Positions 1 to 8,604 of a DNA stretch of 44,797 nt are shown in pieces (position 1 is the stretch's first letter; each line of letters starts with the position of its first letter). The translations under genes were made by a program, and so were the position numbers. This stretch comes from an uncultured Gemmiger sp. (lineage in GTDB: Bacteria; Bacillota; Clostridia; Oscillospirales; Ruminococcaceae), in NCBI GenBank assembly GCA_944388165.1, contig CALXHS010000068.1, positions 1 through 44,797 of the forward strand, written 5' to 3'. Under the pieces are notes generated by a model. The model saw nothing but the letters and a program-made list of their open reading frames with translations, was not told the DNA's origin and searched no databases.

Positions 1-1165
1 TGGTGGTGTTGCGGTCGATGATCTTGGTGCAGACACCGCCCAGGGTCTCGATGCCCAGGCTCAGCGGGGTGACATCCAGCAGCAGCAGGCCCTTGACGTC
101 GCCCTGCAGCACGCCGCCCTGGATGGCGGCGCCCACGGCCGCGCACTCGTCGGGGTTGATGCCCTTGAAGGGTTCGCAACCCAGTTCCTTCTTCACCGCG
201 TCGTACACGGCGGGGATACGGGTGGAACCGCCAACCATCAGGACCTTCTTCAGGTCGCTGGCCTTCAGGCCGGCATCAGCCAGAGCCTTGCGCACGGGGG
301 TCATGGTGCGGTCGACCAGATCGGCGGTCAGTTCGTTGAACTTGGCGCGGGTCAGGGTCATATCCAGGTGCTTGGGGCCGTTGGCATCGGCGGTGATGAA
401 GGGCAGGTTGATGTTGCTGGAAGTGGCGCTGGACAGTTCGATCTTGGCCTTTTCAGCGGCTTCCTTCAGACGCTGGGCAGCCATCTTGTCCTGACGCAGG
501 TCGATGTTGTTCTCGCGCTTGAAGTCCTCGGCCATCCAGTCGATGCTGCGCTGGTCAAAGTCGTCGCCGCCCAGGTGGGTATCGCCGTTGGTGGCCAGAA
601 CTTCGGTAACGCCGTCGCCCATCTCGATGATGGAGACGTCGAAGGTGCCGCCGCCCAGGTCATAGACCATGATCTTCTGGTCGGCTTCCTTATCCAGGCC
701 GTAAGCCAGGGAAGCAGCGGTGGGTTCGTTGATGATGCGGCGCACGTTCAGGCCGGCGATGGTGCCGGCGTTCTTGGTGGCCTGACGCTGGCTGTCGTTG
801 AAGTAAGCGGGCACGGTGATGACGGCCTCGGTGACAGGCTCGCCCAGGTAAGCTTCGGCGTCAGCCTTCAGCTTGCTCAGGATCATAGCGCTGATCTCTT
901 CGGGGGTGTATTCCTTGCCGCCGGCGTGAACCTTTTCGGCAGTGCCCATCTTGCGCTTGATGGAGGAGATGGTGTTTTCGGGGTTGGTGATGGCCTGGCG
1001 CTTGGCGACCTGGCCGACCAGACGTTCGCCGGTCTTGGTGAAGCCGACGACAGAAGGCGTGGTGCGGGCGCCTTCAGAGTTGGCGATGACGACGGGCTCG
1101 CCGCCTTCCATAACGGCGACGCAGCTGTTGGTGGTGCCGAGGTCGATACCGATGATCTTGCTCAT
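1..1165 (-). CDS. dnaK: Chaperone DnaK (Hsp70), N-terminal part, cut by window edge
   Basis: Hsp70 chaperone that binds unfolded peptides in an ATP cycle driven by DnaJ and GrpE in the cytoplasm. About 388 residues are visible, which is the whole nucleotide-binding domain. The start reads [18 protein letters not shown] (phosphate-1 motif), followed by [12 protein letters not shown], the phosphate-2 motif [12 protein letters not shown], and [10 protein letters not shown] near the hinge. The substrate-binding domain (family length about 610-620) lies beyond base 1. The start at 1163-1165 has a GGGAG Shine-Dalgarno 9-10 bases upstream. It is the third gene after hrcA and grpE, 137 bases beyond the grpE stop, and is probably transcribed from the CIRCE-controlled promoter. 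dnaJ would be expected outside the window. Certain call. Confidence 0.98.
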   Translation of the reverse strand, partial: MSKIIGIDLGTTNSCVAVMEGGEPVVIANSEGARTTPSVVGFTKTGERLVGQVAKRQAITNPENTISSIKRKMGTAEKVHAGGKEYTPEEISAMILSKLKADAEAYLGEPVTEAVITVPAYFNDSQRQATKNAGTIAGLNVRRIINEPTAASLAYGLDKEADQKIMVYDLGGGTFDVSIIEMGDGVTEVLATNGDTHLGGDDFDQRSIDWMAEDFKRENNIDLRQDKMAAQRLKEAAEKAKIELSSATSSNINLPFITADANGPKHLDMTLTRAKFNELTADLVDRTMTPVRKALADAGLKASDLKKVLMVGGSTRIPAVYDAVKKELGCEPFKGINPDECAAVGAAIQGGVLQGDVKGLLLLDVTPLSLGIETLGGVCTKIIDRNTT

Positions 1166-1277
1166 AGTGTAAAACTCCCTTCGTTTACCTTTCCCTTGCC
1201 CTCTTTTCGGGGCGGCAGGTGGTTGTTGTTTGTTTATGGTTCGATGATGAATTAAGGAAATATCTGATTTATCTGAA

Positions 1278-1294
1278 ACGGGCGAAACGCCCGG
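1278..1294 (-). other. Short hairpin between grpE and dnaK
   Basis: Just downstream of the grpE stop, a 6-bp GC stem (CGGGCG / CGCCCG) closes a 3-base loop. No T-run follows, so this looks like an mRNA processing or stability element rather than a terminator. Such elements could let dnaK accumulate differently from hrcA-grpE, but that role is inferred. Confidence 0.4.
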
Positions 1295-1302
1295 TCCATG
1301 CT

Positions 1303-1947
1303 TTATTCAGCCACTACTACGGTGGCGTGGCGGATGATCTTGTCGCCGATCTTGTAACCCTTCTGGAAGACCCGGACGACGGTGCCGCTCTCCTGCCCTT
1401 CTTCGGGGGGGACCTGCTGCACGGCGTTCATGAACTGGGGGTCAAAGGGCTGGCCCAGGGCTTCGATCTCTGCAATGTGCAGGGTCTCCAGCGCCTTGGC
1501 GGCTTTGTCCAGGGTCATGATGACGCCTTTCTTATAGTTCTCGTCGGTGCAGTCGGCGTTGGCAGCCATATCCAGGGTATCCAGGATGCCCAGGATCTGG
1601 GTCACCGCGTGGCTGACGCCGTCATTGAACTTCATATCGGCTTCCCGGGCGGTACGCTTGCGGTAGTTGTCATATTCAGCGGCGGTGCGCAACAGCTGGT
1701 CTTTCAGCTCGCCGTTCTTGGCTTCGGCGGCATCCAGCTTGGCCTGCACGGCCTCCAGTTCCCGGTTCTTTTTGCCGAACCAGTCCTTCTTTTCCTTTTC
1801 AGGCTTGGCGCCGGCCTTGGGTTCCTGGTCTGCCTGAGGGGCGTCGTTCTGGGGGACCTGCCCGGCGGCGGTGTCGGGCGCAGCGGTCTGCGCTTCGGCG
1901 GTTTCGGCTGCCGGGTTGGGCTTCTTGGTTTCGTTTGTAGAGCTCAT
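1303..1947 (-). CDS. grpE: Nucleotide exchange factor GrpE
   Basis: GrpE dimer, the ADP-release factor for DnaK. At 214 residues it is slightly longer than the usual 180-200. The first 50 or so residues are a low-complexity Ala/Gln/Pro/Glu extension. Residues about 50-110 are the long charged dimerisation helix, including a stretch like [14 protein letters not shown] that matches the family pattern. The beta-rich head ends with [18 protein letters not shown], close to the family signature. The start codon overlaps the hrcA stop by four bases (ATGA), so the two are translationally coupled. Middle gene of the heat-shock operon. Confidence 0.97.
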   Translation of the reverse strand: MSSTNETKKPNPAAETAEAQTAAPDTAAGQVPQNDAPQADQEPKAGAKPEKEKKDWFGKKNRELEAVQAKLDAAEAKNGELKDQLLRTAAEYDNYRKRTAREADMKFNDGVSHAVTQILGILDTLDMAANADCTDENYKKGVIMTLDKAAKALETLHIAEIEALGQPFDPQFMNAVQQVPPEEGQESGTVVRVFQKGYKIGDKIIRHATVVVAE

Positions 1948-2969
1948 GTCTGCTCCTCCTGCTTTTTACCGGACATCTGCTGCCCGAGTTTGGTTGCGAA
2001 ATATTCAAGGACGGGGATCAGTTTCTGGAACTGCATCCGGTTGGACCCCACCAGGGCCACCGTACCGGTCAGGCCGCCCCCCGCCAGATACCGTTTGCTG
2101 ACCACGCAGACACCCGGCATTTCAGGGCGGACATCCTCGCCCAAAGTGGCGGTGAGCTTGTTGCCCTGGGGTTCGATGAGGGTCCGGGCGGCGTCGCTGT
2201 CGGAGAAGATCTCCAGAAGCAGCCCTAAGTTCTTGCGCACATCGGTCATCTGGGCCAGATGCTGCGCGCCCTCGAAATAGACCCGGGGGCTGGTGCGCAC
2301 CAGCGCTTCGGCGGCGCGTACCACCGGCGCCAGGCGGGGCCCGGCGGCCTGCCTCAGCTCGGCGCTGAGGGTCTCGGTCACGTCTTCCGGCACCACAAAG
2401 GTCAGGTTGCAGTTGAGCAGCGTGGCCAGGGTCTGGGCATCCGCCCGTGAGAATCCGTCCGCCACCCGGGCCACCCGGGTGCGCACGCCGCCGGCGCTGG
2501 TCACGGCCAGCACTGCCGCGGTGTAGCGGCCTACCTGCACCACCTCGAAGTGGGCGATGCACAGATCGTCCGACTGAGGGGTGCTCACCGCCGCGGCCAG
2601 GCCGGTGATCTCGGCCAGGGCCCTTGCGGCGCTCTGGGCCAGCTTTTCCGGTTCGGCATCCATGGCGGCGAAGAGATCGTCGATGCGCTCACGGCTGGGC
2701 TGGTCCAGTTCGGTGATGCCCGGCGCCCCCAACAGGTGATCCAGATAGTACCGGTACCCCTGGGCGCTGGGCACCCGGCCCGCGCTGGTGTGGGGTTGTT
2801 CCAGCAGCCCCAGCTTGGTCAGGGCGGCCATCTCGTTGCGCAGGGTAGCGCTGGAGAGGGCCATATCGAAGTAGTTGGCCAGCAGGCCGGAACCAACCGG
2901 TTCGCCGTCCGCCCCGTACAGGGCGACCACAGCTTCCAGAATGCGCTGTTTGCGCCGATCCATTGCCAT
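1944..2969 (-). CDS. hrcA: Heat-inducible transcription repressor HrcA
   Basis: Repressor of class I heat-shock genes that binds the CIRCE operator and needs GroE chaperonin to stay active. It is 341 residues from the chosen ATG at 2967-2969, where AAGGAAGTG lies about 9 bases upstream; a longer reading exists but would begin across the operator. Residues about 10-75 form the winged helix with family signatures GEPVGSGLLANYF, SSATLRNEMA and QPHTSAGRVPSAQGYRYYLD. The remainder is the GAF-like regulatory and dimerisation region. It is first in the operon and directly downstream of CIRCE, so it should repress itself, grpE and dnaK. Confidence 0.97.
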   Translation of the reverse strand: MAMDRRKQRILEAVVALYGADGEPVGSGLLANYFDMALSSATLRNEMAALTKLGLLEQPHTSAGRVPSAQGYRYYLDHLLGAPGITELDQPSRERIDDLFAAMDAEPEKLAQSAARALAEITGLAAAVSTPQSDDLCIAHFEVVQVGRYTAAVLAVTSAGGVRTRVARVADGFSRADAQTLATLLNCNLTFVVPEDVTETLSAELRQAAGPRLAPVVRAAEALVRTSPRVYFEGAQHLAQMTDVRKNLGLLLEIFSDSDAARTLIEPQGNKLTATLGEDVRPEMPGVCVVSKRYLAGGGLTGTVALVGSNRMQFQKLIPVLEYFATKLGQQMSGKKQEEQT

Positions 2970-2995
2970 GCCGCCCACTTCCTTTCGCTTGTTGT

Positions 2996-3022
2996 TTAGC
3001 ACTCTCTGTTCCCGAGTGCTAA
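2996..3022 (-). promoter_or_regulatory. CIRCE operator, perfect consensus
   Basis: TTAGCACTC (2996-3004), nine bases, GAGTGCTAA (3014-3022): an exact match to the CIRCE inverted repeat recognised by HrcA. It sits between the -10 box and the hrcA start, overlapping the expected transcription start. Confidence 0.97.
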
Positions 3023-3026
3023 GTCT

Positions 3027-3054
3027 ATTATATCCCACCTTCCCCCGCTGTCAA
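3027..3054 (-). promoter_or_regulatory. SigA-type promoter of hrcA-grpE-dnaK
   Basis: On the minus strand, -35 TTGACA (3049-3054) and -10 TATAAT (3027-3032) are separated by 16 bases. Both boxes match consensus exactly. The start point would fall inside CIRCE, consistent with a strong promoter held by HrcA. Confidence 0.9.
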
Positions 3055-3100
3055 GGGTTTTTGCAGAAAAGTTTGAAAGTTTAACAGTTTTGACACAAAG

Positions 3101-3148
3101 CAGCCCGCAGCCCCATGCCCCCGCACAGGGGCCCGGGTCTGCGGGCTG
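3101..3148 (-). terminator. Terminator-like hairpin after spoVT
   Basis: A 10-bp perfect stem, CAGCCCGCAG (3101-3110) with CTGCGGGCTG (3139-3148), lies immediately downstream of the spoVT stop. The following T-run on the minus strand is weak (CTTTG). It separates spoVT from the heat-shock promoter. Confidence 0.6.
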
Positions 3149-3153
3149 TTTCG

Positions 3154-3696
3154 TCATTCTTCCATCCACTTTGCCAGGAAGGCCGCCGCAATGGAGAGGG
3201 CCGCGGTGGTCTGTTCGTCCGGGGGCGCGTCCTTGGCGGTGCCCAGCAGCAGCACCCCGCCCTCCACATCCCCCCGGGCCACGATGGGTGCGGCACACAG
3301 GATCTGGCGGTCGCTGCGTTCCAGTGCGCGCAGGCGGCGGTCTGGATCTTCGGGGGCGGTGTAGGTGGCACGCATGGCCAGCAGCTTCTGCATGGCGTCG
3401 GATACCGGGCGGCCTTTCAAATCCGCTTTGTTGGGTCCGGTGGCTGCCACGATGGCATCCCGGTCACACACCAGCACCGGGCGGTGCAGGTTTTTGGAAA
3501 GGACCTCCGCATACACCCCCGAAAGCTGCCCCAGTTCCACCAGGGGGGAATATTTTTTGAACACCACTTCCCCACCGGCGTCGGTGAAAATCTCCAGTGC
3601 GTCGCCCTGGCGGATGCGCTGGGTACGGCGGATCTCCTTGGGAATGACCACCCGCCCCAGTTCGTCGATGCGGCGCACGATCCCTGTTGCTTTCAT
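3154..3696 (-). CDS. spoVT: Stage V sporulation regulator SpoVT
   Basis: SpoVT is a SigG-dependent transcription factor of the forespore in Bacillus. This protein has 180 residues, very close to the family's 178. The N-terminal swapped-hairpin AbrB domain (residues 1-50) contains the diagnostic TGIVRRIDELGRVVIPKEIR. The C-terminal GAF-like domain runs from about residue 60 to 175. The start at 3694-3696 is preceded by AAGGAG with a 7-base gap; an in-frame ATG six bases upstream is too close to that site. A faint SigG-like pattern upstream was too poor to call. Its presence suggests a spore former or recent descendant of one. Confidence 0.95.
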   Translation of the reverse strand: MKATGIVRRIDELGRVVIPKEIRRTQRIRQGDALEIFTDAGGEVVFKKYSPLVELGQLSGVYAEVLSKNLHRPVLVCDRDAIVAATGPNKADLKGRPVSDAMQKLLAMRATYTAPEDPDRRLRALERSDRQILCAAPIVARGDVEGGVLLLGTAKDAPPDEQTTAALSIAAAFLAKWMEE

Positions 3697-3793
3697 ACAC
3701 ATTCTCCTTGAACGTCTGCATTTTTGGTATTTGCTTCCTTGGCTGTTGGTATTGTCTGCATCCACAGCCAAATTATGCAGGGAACGCGGAGAT

Positions 3794-3822
3794 TTGACCC
3801 CTGCCGGGGCAGATGGTAAGAT
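3794..3822 (+). promoter_or_regulatory. Promoter of the Nudix gene
   Basis: TTGACC (3794-3799), 17 bases, TAAGAT (3817-3822), 28 bases before the ATG of the Nudix gene. Good spacing and matches of 5/6 and 5/6. Confidence 0.65.
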
Positions 3823-3850
3823 ATAGAAAAACCACGGCAGGAGGCATACC

Positions 3851-4327
3851 ATGGAATTGCTGCAGACCACCCTGTGCTATCTGGAGCGAGACGGGCAGTA
3901 TCTGATGCTGCACCGCATCAAAAAGAAGAAGGACGTGAACAAGGACAAGTGGATTGGAGTGGGCGGCAAGTTCGAACCCGGCGAAGATGCCCTGGCCTGT
4001 GTTCTGCGGGAAGTGCGGGAGGAGACCGGCCTGACCATGAACCAGCCCCTCTACCGCGGGATGGTGGATTTTTTCTGCCCGCCCTGGCCGGCAGAACGGA
4101 TGCACCTGTTCACCTGCACCGATTTTGAGGGAGAGATGCGCCCTTGCGACGAGGGGGACCTGGAATGGGTGGACAAGGACCGGGTATCTCAGCTGCCCAT
4201 CTGGGAGGGGGACAAGATCTTCTTTGACCTGCTGGCAAAAAACGAGCCCTTCTTCCACCTGGCCCTCTATTATGAAAAGGATACCCTGGTGCGCGCCTGT
4301 CTGAACGGGCAGGATCTGCCCCGATAA
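3851..4327 (+). CDS. Nudix hydrolase (8-oxo-dGTP diphosphatase-like)
   Basis: Hydrolyses a nucleoside diphosphate linked to another moiety. The 158-residue length and opening (METLxx-type MutT layout, LCYLERDGQYLMLHR) fit the MutT/NUDT1-like sanitising enzymes. The Nudix box spans residues 39-61 in the exact pattern Gx5Ex7REVxEEtGL, with the metal-binding REVREE helix intact. The WIGVGGK just before it is typical of NUDT1-like proteins. The start has AGGAGG about 7 bases upstream. It stands alone, divergent from spoVT and convergent with the next gene. Substrate is not provable from sequence. Confidence 0.9.
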   Translation: MELLQTTLCYLERDGQYLMLHRIKKKKDVNKDKWIGVGGKFEPGEDALACVLREVREETGLTMNQPLYRGMVDFFCPPWPAERMHLFTCTDFEGEMRPCDEGDLEWVDKDRVSQLPIWEGDKIFFDLLAKNEPFFHLALYYEKDTLVRACLNGQDLPR

Positions 4328-4351
4328 TTTTCCACCGTACTGTGCAAAACA

Positions 4352-4399
4352 AAACCAGCCCCGCGCGGCGTGCATGCCGTACAGGGCCGGTTTATTTTT
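4352..4399. terminator. Bidirectional terminator between convergent genes
   Basis: An imperfect stem (AACC.GCCCC with GGGC.GGTT around a GGCGTGCATGCC core) is flanked by an A-run on the left and TTTATTTTTG on the right. It separates the Nudix gene from the convergent membrane protein gene. Confidence 0.6.
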
Positions 4400-4402
4400 G
4401 TA

Positions 4403-5398
4403 TCAGTCGGAAGTGGCCGTGGAAACGGCAGGTTCGTCGGTGGTTTCACCGCTGTTCCCGCTGTCGCCCGTGTCCCCTTCCCCGCCGCCGTCCTCGGTGA
4501 GGGTCTCGTCGGTGGTTTCATCGGTAGTGGTCTCATCGGTGGGCTCGGTTTCCCCGGTGGTATCCTCCGCGGGTTCGGAAGCCGTACCGTTACCCGTACC
4601 GGCTGCGTCGGTCATGGTGGAATCCAGGTTATCCTGCACCAGAGCCTGGGGGTCATCGATAGAGCTGGTGGGCGCGGGAGTGGCCGAAGTCTGGGTTTCC
4701 ACCTGCATCTCGCTTTCCTGCAAAGCAGTGAGATACCACTGGCGGTTCTCGCCGCGGCTGAACACAAAGTCCATATATTTGGTGGGCTCGGTGGGCGCGG
4801 TCAGAGACAGTTCACCGTTGGAGCTGTTGCTGATGGTGGGGATGTAGCCCACGGTGACGTAGGTCTTGCCGCCCTGGGTCCAGATCTTTTCCACTTCCGG
4901 GGTGTACTGGGCCACAGCGCCGGTGACCGGCACCAGGTAGCCCTGGCGGTCGGCATCATAATTATAGATGAACTCTTCGGTCTCGAAGCTGCCTTCCTCC
5001 AGGGGATAATCCGGGCCGAGAAGGTTGGTCAGGTAGGTGTCAACCTCCAGCTGGGGCAGGATCAGCGAGCCGGTGGTGCTGTCGCGCTCATAGTCGTCCA
5101 TAGTGCCGTCCTTCTGAGCCTGATAGACAGTGCCCCAGATGGCTGCCTGGCGGAATACGGTGGAATCCACCGCGGACACATCATCAAAGGGCAGCACATC
5201 GAACATCACCAGACCGTACACACGGTCGGCAAAGCGTTCGCGGCGGTCGGAATCATCCAGCGCGGCACGAATGGCACCCACGCACCAGTTCAGTACGGTG
5301 AACAGGCCGATCACCACCAGCGCCAGCGCCACGGCGCCCAGAAGCTGACGGGCCAGGCGGCGGCTGTTGCGCAGTTGTTCCTCACGAGAATTTGCCAT
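4403..5398 (-). CDS. Unrecognised membrane-anchored protein with acidic Thr/Glu tail
   Basis: 331 residues with no family I recognise. A short basic N-terminus (SREEQLRNSRRLARQ) precedes one membrane helix at about residues 18-40, giving an inside-to-outside orientation by the positive-inside rule. The middle 200 residues look folded and extracellular, with aromatic and beta-type segments (YLVPVTGAVAQYTPEVEKIW, KTYVTVGYIPTI). The last 80 residues are disordered and very acidic, built of irregular T-[DE]-E-T units. Its ATG has AAGGAG upstream. It has its own promoter overlapping the rmlB terminator. Possibly an envelope protein; no function assigned. Confidence 0.85.
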   Translation of the reverse strand: MANSREEQLRNSRRLARQLLGAVALALVVIGLFTVLNWCVGAIRAALDDSDRRERFADRVYGLVMFDVLPFDDVSAVDSTVFRQAAIWGTVYQAQKDGTMDDYERDSTTGSLILPQLEVDTYLTNLLGPDYPLEEGSFETEEFIYNYDADRQGYLVPVTGAVAQYTPEVEKIWTQGGKTYVTVGYIPTISNSSNGELSLTAPTEPTKYMDFVFSRGENRQWYLTALQESEMQVETQTSATPAPTSSIDDPQALVQDNLDSTMTDAAGTGNGTASEPAEDTTGETEPTDETTTDETTDETLTEDGGGEGDTGDSGNSGETTDEPAVSTATSD

Positions 5399-5479
5399 GT
5401 AGGGGTCTCCTTATATGAAATGTAAGCGGATATGCAGCGTAACGGGCACGCACCGCAAGGCGCGCGCACCATATCTTGC

Positions 5480-5508
5480 AGTATACCACAAACGCCGCCG
5501 CTTTGCAA
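5480..5508 (-). promoter_or_regulatory. Promoter of the membrane-anchored protein gene
   Basis: On the minus strand, -35 TTGCAA (5503-5508), 17 bases, -10 TATACT (5480-5485). The -35 box lies in the loop of the rmlB terminator hairpin. Confidence 0.6.
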
Positions 5509-5525
5509 AGAGCCGCGGCGGCGTT
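5491..5525 (-). terminator. Terminator-like hairpin after rmlB
   Basis: 11-bp perfect inverted repeat AACGCCGCCGC (5491-5501) / GCGGCGGCGTT (5515-5525), 19 bases beyond the rmlB stop. The T-run on the minus strand is only TTTGTGGT, so termination may be incomplete. Confidence 0.6.
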
Positions 5526-5544
5526 TTTCGGTCATTTGAAAATT

Positions 5545-6609
5545 TTACTTGTTTTTATACATCTGCTCGTAGTATTTCTGATAGTCGCCGCTGGTGACGT
5601 GGGCCATCCAGTCGGGGTTGGCCAGGTACCAGTCGATGGTGAGCACGATGCCCTTCTCAAAGGGAGTTTCGGGATACCAGCCCAAATCGTTCTTGATCTT
5701 GGTGGGATCGATGCCGTAACGGCGGTCATGGCCCAGGCGGTCGGCCACATGGGTGATCAGGTCTTCGCTGATGCCCTCGTCCTTCAGGCGGTCATGCAGC
5801 TGGGCAATGACGGTCTTGACGATGAAGATGTTGGGGCGTTCATTGTGGCCGCCCACGTTGTACACCTCGCCCACCTTGCCGTCGGAAGCCACCATATCGA
5901 TGGCCTTGCAGTGGTCCATGACATACAGCCAGTCGCGCACCTGCATGCCGTCGCCGTAGACGGGCAGGGTCTTGTGCTGCTTGGCGTTGTTGATGAGCAG
6001 GGGGATCAGCTTTTCGGGGAACTGATAGGGACCATAGTTGTTGGAGCAGCGGGTGATGTTGATGGGCATGCCGTAGGTGTCATGGAACGCCATGACGAAC
6101 ATGTCGGCGCTGGCCTTGGAGCTGGAGTAGGGGCTGTGGGGGCACAGCGGGGTGGTCTCGGTGAAGTAGCCGTCGGGGCCCAGGGCGCCGTAGACTTCGT
6201 CGGTGGAGACCTGCAGGTACTTCTTGCCTTCCTTCCAGGTGCGGGCTTCAGCGTCGTACCAGGCGTTCTTGCAGCACTGCAGCAGGTTCACGGTGCCCAG
6301 GACGTTGCTTTCCACAAAGATCTCGGGGTTCTTGATGCTGCGGTCCACGTGGCTTTCCGCCGCGAAGTTGATGACGTAGTCGGGGTCATACTCTTCCATC
6401 AGGCGGGTGACCAGTTCACGGTCGCAGATGTCGCCCTGCACGAAGATGTGGCGGGCATCGCCTTCAATGTCCTTGAGGTTTTCCAGGTTGCCGGCGTAGG
6501 TCAGCTTGTCCAGGTTGATGATGCGGATGTCCTGGTGCTTTTCCAGCATATAATGCACAAAGTTGGAACCGATGAAACCGGCGCAGCCGGTGGCAAGGTA
6601 AGTTTTCAT
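5545..6609 (-). CDS. rmlB: dTDP-glucose 4,6-dehydratase RmlB
   Basis: Converts dTDP-glucose to dTDP-4-keto-6-deoxyglucose with bound NAD. 354 residues, the usual length. The Rossmann motif GCAGFIGS is at residues 8-15, the DE pair of STDEVYG at 137-138, and the YSSSK catalytic Tyr/Lys at 161 and 165. These are the extended short-chain dehydrogenase residues expected of RmlB. Last gene of rmlA-rmlD-rmlB, starting three bases after the rmlD stop with a GGAGAA site inside the rmlD end. Confidence 0.96.
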   Translation of the reverse strand: MKTYLATGCAGFIGSNFVHYMLEKHQDIRIINLDKLTYAGNLENLKDIEGDARHIFVQGDICDRELVTRLMEEYDPDYVINFAAESHVDRSIKNPEIFVESNVLGTVNLLQCCKNAWYDAEARTWKEGKKYLQVSTDEVYGALGPDGYFTETTPLCPHSPYSSSKASADMFVMAFHDTYGMPINITRCSNNYGPYQFPEKLIPLLINNAKQHKTLPVYGDGMQVRDWLYVMDHCKAIDMVASDGKVGEVYNVGGHNERPNIFIVKTVIAQLHDRLKDEGISEDLITHVADRLGHDRRYGIDPTKIKNDLGWYPETPFEKGIVLTIDWYLANPDWMAHVTSGDYQKYYEQMYKNK

Positions 6610-6612
6610 AGT

Positions 6613-7524
6613 TTATTCTCCATCCCAGTTTTTGAAAAAGTCGTTGATGGCGTCCTTCCAGTCGCGCATATCATCGCCCACGGTGCAGCGCAGGGCACGG
6701 TTGTCCAGAGCGCTCCAGGCCGGGCGGTTGGCGCTTTCGGGGTGCGCAGCGGCGTATTCGGCGCTGGTGCAGGGCTTGACGGTGCAGGGCAGGTTGGCCA
6801 GGCGCATGATCTCGGCGGCAAAATCATACCAGCTGCAAACACCGTTGCAGGTGCAGTGGTAGGTGCCGTAGTCATGGCTCACCGCCAGTTTGAGCAGATG
6901 ATAAGCCAGGTCCACCGCGTTGGTGGGGTTGCCCAGCTGGTCGTTGACCACCGTGATCTCGCTGTGGGTCTTGCCCAGATTGACCATGGTCTTGACGAAG
7001 TTCTTGCCATGGTAGCCGTACAGCCAGGCGGTGCGCACGATGAAGTGGCGGCGGCAGAAGCGCTGCACATACTGCTCGCCCAGCAGCTTGGTCTGGCCGT
7101 AAGCCGAAACCGGCGCGGGCAGGCAGCATTCATCCAGCGGGGTGTGCCCGTCGGGACCGTTGGGGGTGCCGGGGAACACATAGTCGGTGGAAACATGGAT
7201 CAGGCGGGCGTTGATCTTGTCGCAGGCCAGGGCCAGGTTGCGGGGGCCCAGGGCATTGACCTTGAAGGCAGCGTCCCGGTTGGTCTCGCAGCCGTTGACG
7301 TTGGTGAAGGCCGCACAGTTGATGACGGTGTCCGGCTGATGGCGGCGGATATAGGCCACCGTGGCTTCCCGGTCGGTGATGTCCAGTTCGTCAATGTCCA
7401 CGGGGATGACCGTGGCCTTGCGCAGGCGTTCGGGCAGCGGCCCCAGGATGCACCCTTCGGCACTGAGCTGCCGCTGCAGTTCGGCGCCAAGCTGCCCGCG
7501 GCAGCCGGTGATAAGAATTTTCAT
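6613..7524 (-). CDS. rmlD: dTDP-4-dehydrorhamnose reductase RmlD
   Basis: Reduces dTDP-4-keto-L-rhamnose to dTDP-L-rhamnose. 303 residues. The GCRGQLG nucleotide-binding loop is at residues 7-13, VSTDYVFPG at 111-119 and the catalytic Y142-x3-K146 in SAYGQTK. The sequence INCAAFTNVNGCE is typical of RmlD. It is 23 bases after rmlA. It is not fused to an RmlC domain, although no rmlC gene is present nearby. Confidence 0.95.
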   Translation of the reverse strand: MKILITGCRGQLGAELQRQLSAEGCILGPLPERLRKATVIPVDIDELDITDREATVAYIRRHQPDTVINCAAFTNVNGCETNRDAAFKVNALGPRNLALACDKINARLIHVSTDYVFPGTPNGPDGHTPLDECCLPAPVSAYGQTKLLGEQYVQRFCRRHFIVRTAWLYGYHGKNFVKTMVNLGKTHSEITVVNDQLGNPTNAVDLAYHLLKLAVSHDYGTYHCTCNGVCSWYDFAAEIMRLANLPCTVKPCTSAEYAAAHPESANRPAWSALDNRALRCTVGDDMRDWKDAINDFFKNWDGE

Positions 7525-7547
7525 TCGGTACAGTCTCCCCTGCTCTA

Positions 7548-8432
7548 TTAGTACTTGAGCTTGTCGTCCGCCACGTTGCGCAGATGCGCGCCGTAGGGGC
7601 TCTTGCCGTAGCGCTCGGCGCTTTCCAGCAGCTTGGCACGGCTGATCCAGCCGTATTTGTAGGCGATCTCTTCCGGTGCCGAGATCTTGATGCCCTGGCG
7701 CTGCTCGATCATACGCACGAAGTCGGCAGCTTCCACCAGGCTGTCCATAGTGCCGGTATCCAGCCAGGCATAGCCGCGGCCCAGCAGCTGCACATCCAGC
7801 TGACCATCCTTCAGATACATCTCGTTGAGGGTGGTGATCTCCAGTTCACCGCGGGCGCTGGGCTTGACCTGCTTGGCCCGTTCCACCACGTCCTTGCTGT
7901 AGAAGTACAGACCGGTGACGGCATAGTTGCTCTTGGGTTCGGCAGGCTTTTCCTCAATGGAGGTGGCACGGCCTTCCTCGTCGAAAGCTACCACGCCGAA
8001 ACGCTCGGGATCGTTGACAAAGTAGCCGAACACGGTGGCGCGGCCGGCCTCGGCGTTGGCAGCAGCAGCCTTCAGGCGCTTGGAGAAACCGGCGCCGTAG
8101 AAGATGTTGTCGCCCAGCACCATGGCGCAGGCGTCATCGCCGATGAACTCCTCGCCCAGCAGGAACGCCTGGGCCAGACCGTCCGGAGAAGGCTGGACCT
8201 TGTACTGCAGATGGATGCCGTACTGGGAACCGTCCCCCAGCAGCTGTTCAAAGCGGGGGGTGTCGGTGGGGGTGGAGATGATAAGGATGTCCTGAATGCC
8301 TGCCAGCATCAGGGTGGACAGCGGGTAGTAGATCATGGGCTTGTCATACACAGGCAGCAGCTGCTTGGAAGTGACCATGGTCAGGGGGTACAAGCGTGTA
8401 CCGGCGCCGCCGGCAAGGATGATACCTTTCAT
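7548..8432 (-). CDS. rmlA: Glucose-1-phosphate thymidylyltransferase RmlA
   Basis: Makes dTDP-glucose from dTTP and glucose-1-phosphate, the first step of the pathway. 294 residues, the family's normal size. The nucleotide-binding signature [13 protein letters not shown] begins at residue 6, followed by [20 protein letters not shown] and VLGDNIFYG. First gene of the rml operon with a good promoter 70 bases upstream and an AGGAG site 8 bases before the ATG. The product feeds wall or surface polysaccharide. Confidence 0.97.
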   Translation of the reverse strand: MKGIILAGGAGTRLYPLTMVTSKQLLPVYDKPMIYYPLSTLMLAGIQDILIISTPTDTPRFEQLLGDGSQYGIHLQYKVQPSPDGLAQAFLLGEEFIGDDACAMVLGDNIFYGAGFSKRLKAAAANAEAGRATVFGYFVNDPERFGVVAFDEEGRATSIEEKPAEPKSNYAVTGLYFYSKDVVERAKQVKPSARGELEITTLNEMYLKDGQLDVQLLGRGYAWLDTGTMDSLVEAADFVRMIEQRQGIKISAPEEIAYKYGWISRAKLLESAERYGKSPYGAHLRNVADDKLKY

Positions 8433-8506
8433 AGTTATAACTCCTGTTTCGCAGTGCGCCCGCCCATCCCGAAGGGGCAGAAAACGGCACGGTATTATTC
8501 TTTATG

Positions 8507-8535
8507 ATTATAACGTAAAACCGGCATCATGACAA
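8507..8535 (-). promoter_or_regulatory. Promoter of rmlADB
   Basis: On the minus strand, -35 TTGTCA (8530-8535), 17 bases, -10 TATAAT (8507-8512). The expected start lies near 8500, leaving a leader of about 70 bases. Confidence 0.75.
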
Positions 8536-8604
8536 GTGCCAGGCGGGAAAATCCGCCAAGGTTCTCTGGACGCAAATTTTACACATGTACGAATGTATAT
8601 GGAT

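Noticed and set aside
1166..1302. A second CIRCE site before dnaK
   Set aside because: No TTAGCACTC-N9-GAGTGCTAA match is present; only a short hairpin is seen.
3748..3779. SigG-type promoter before spoVT
   Set aside because: TGCATA and CAATACC are 19 bases apart and the second box matches poorly.
5476..7551. Long open frame (691 codons) on the plus strand across the rml genes
   Set aside because: It is antisense to clearly conserved rmlB and rmlD. High GC leaves the complementary frame free of stops; the protein has no family features.
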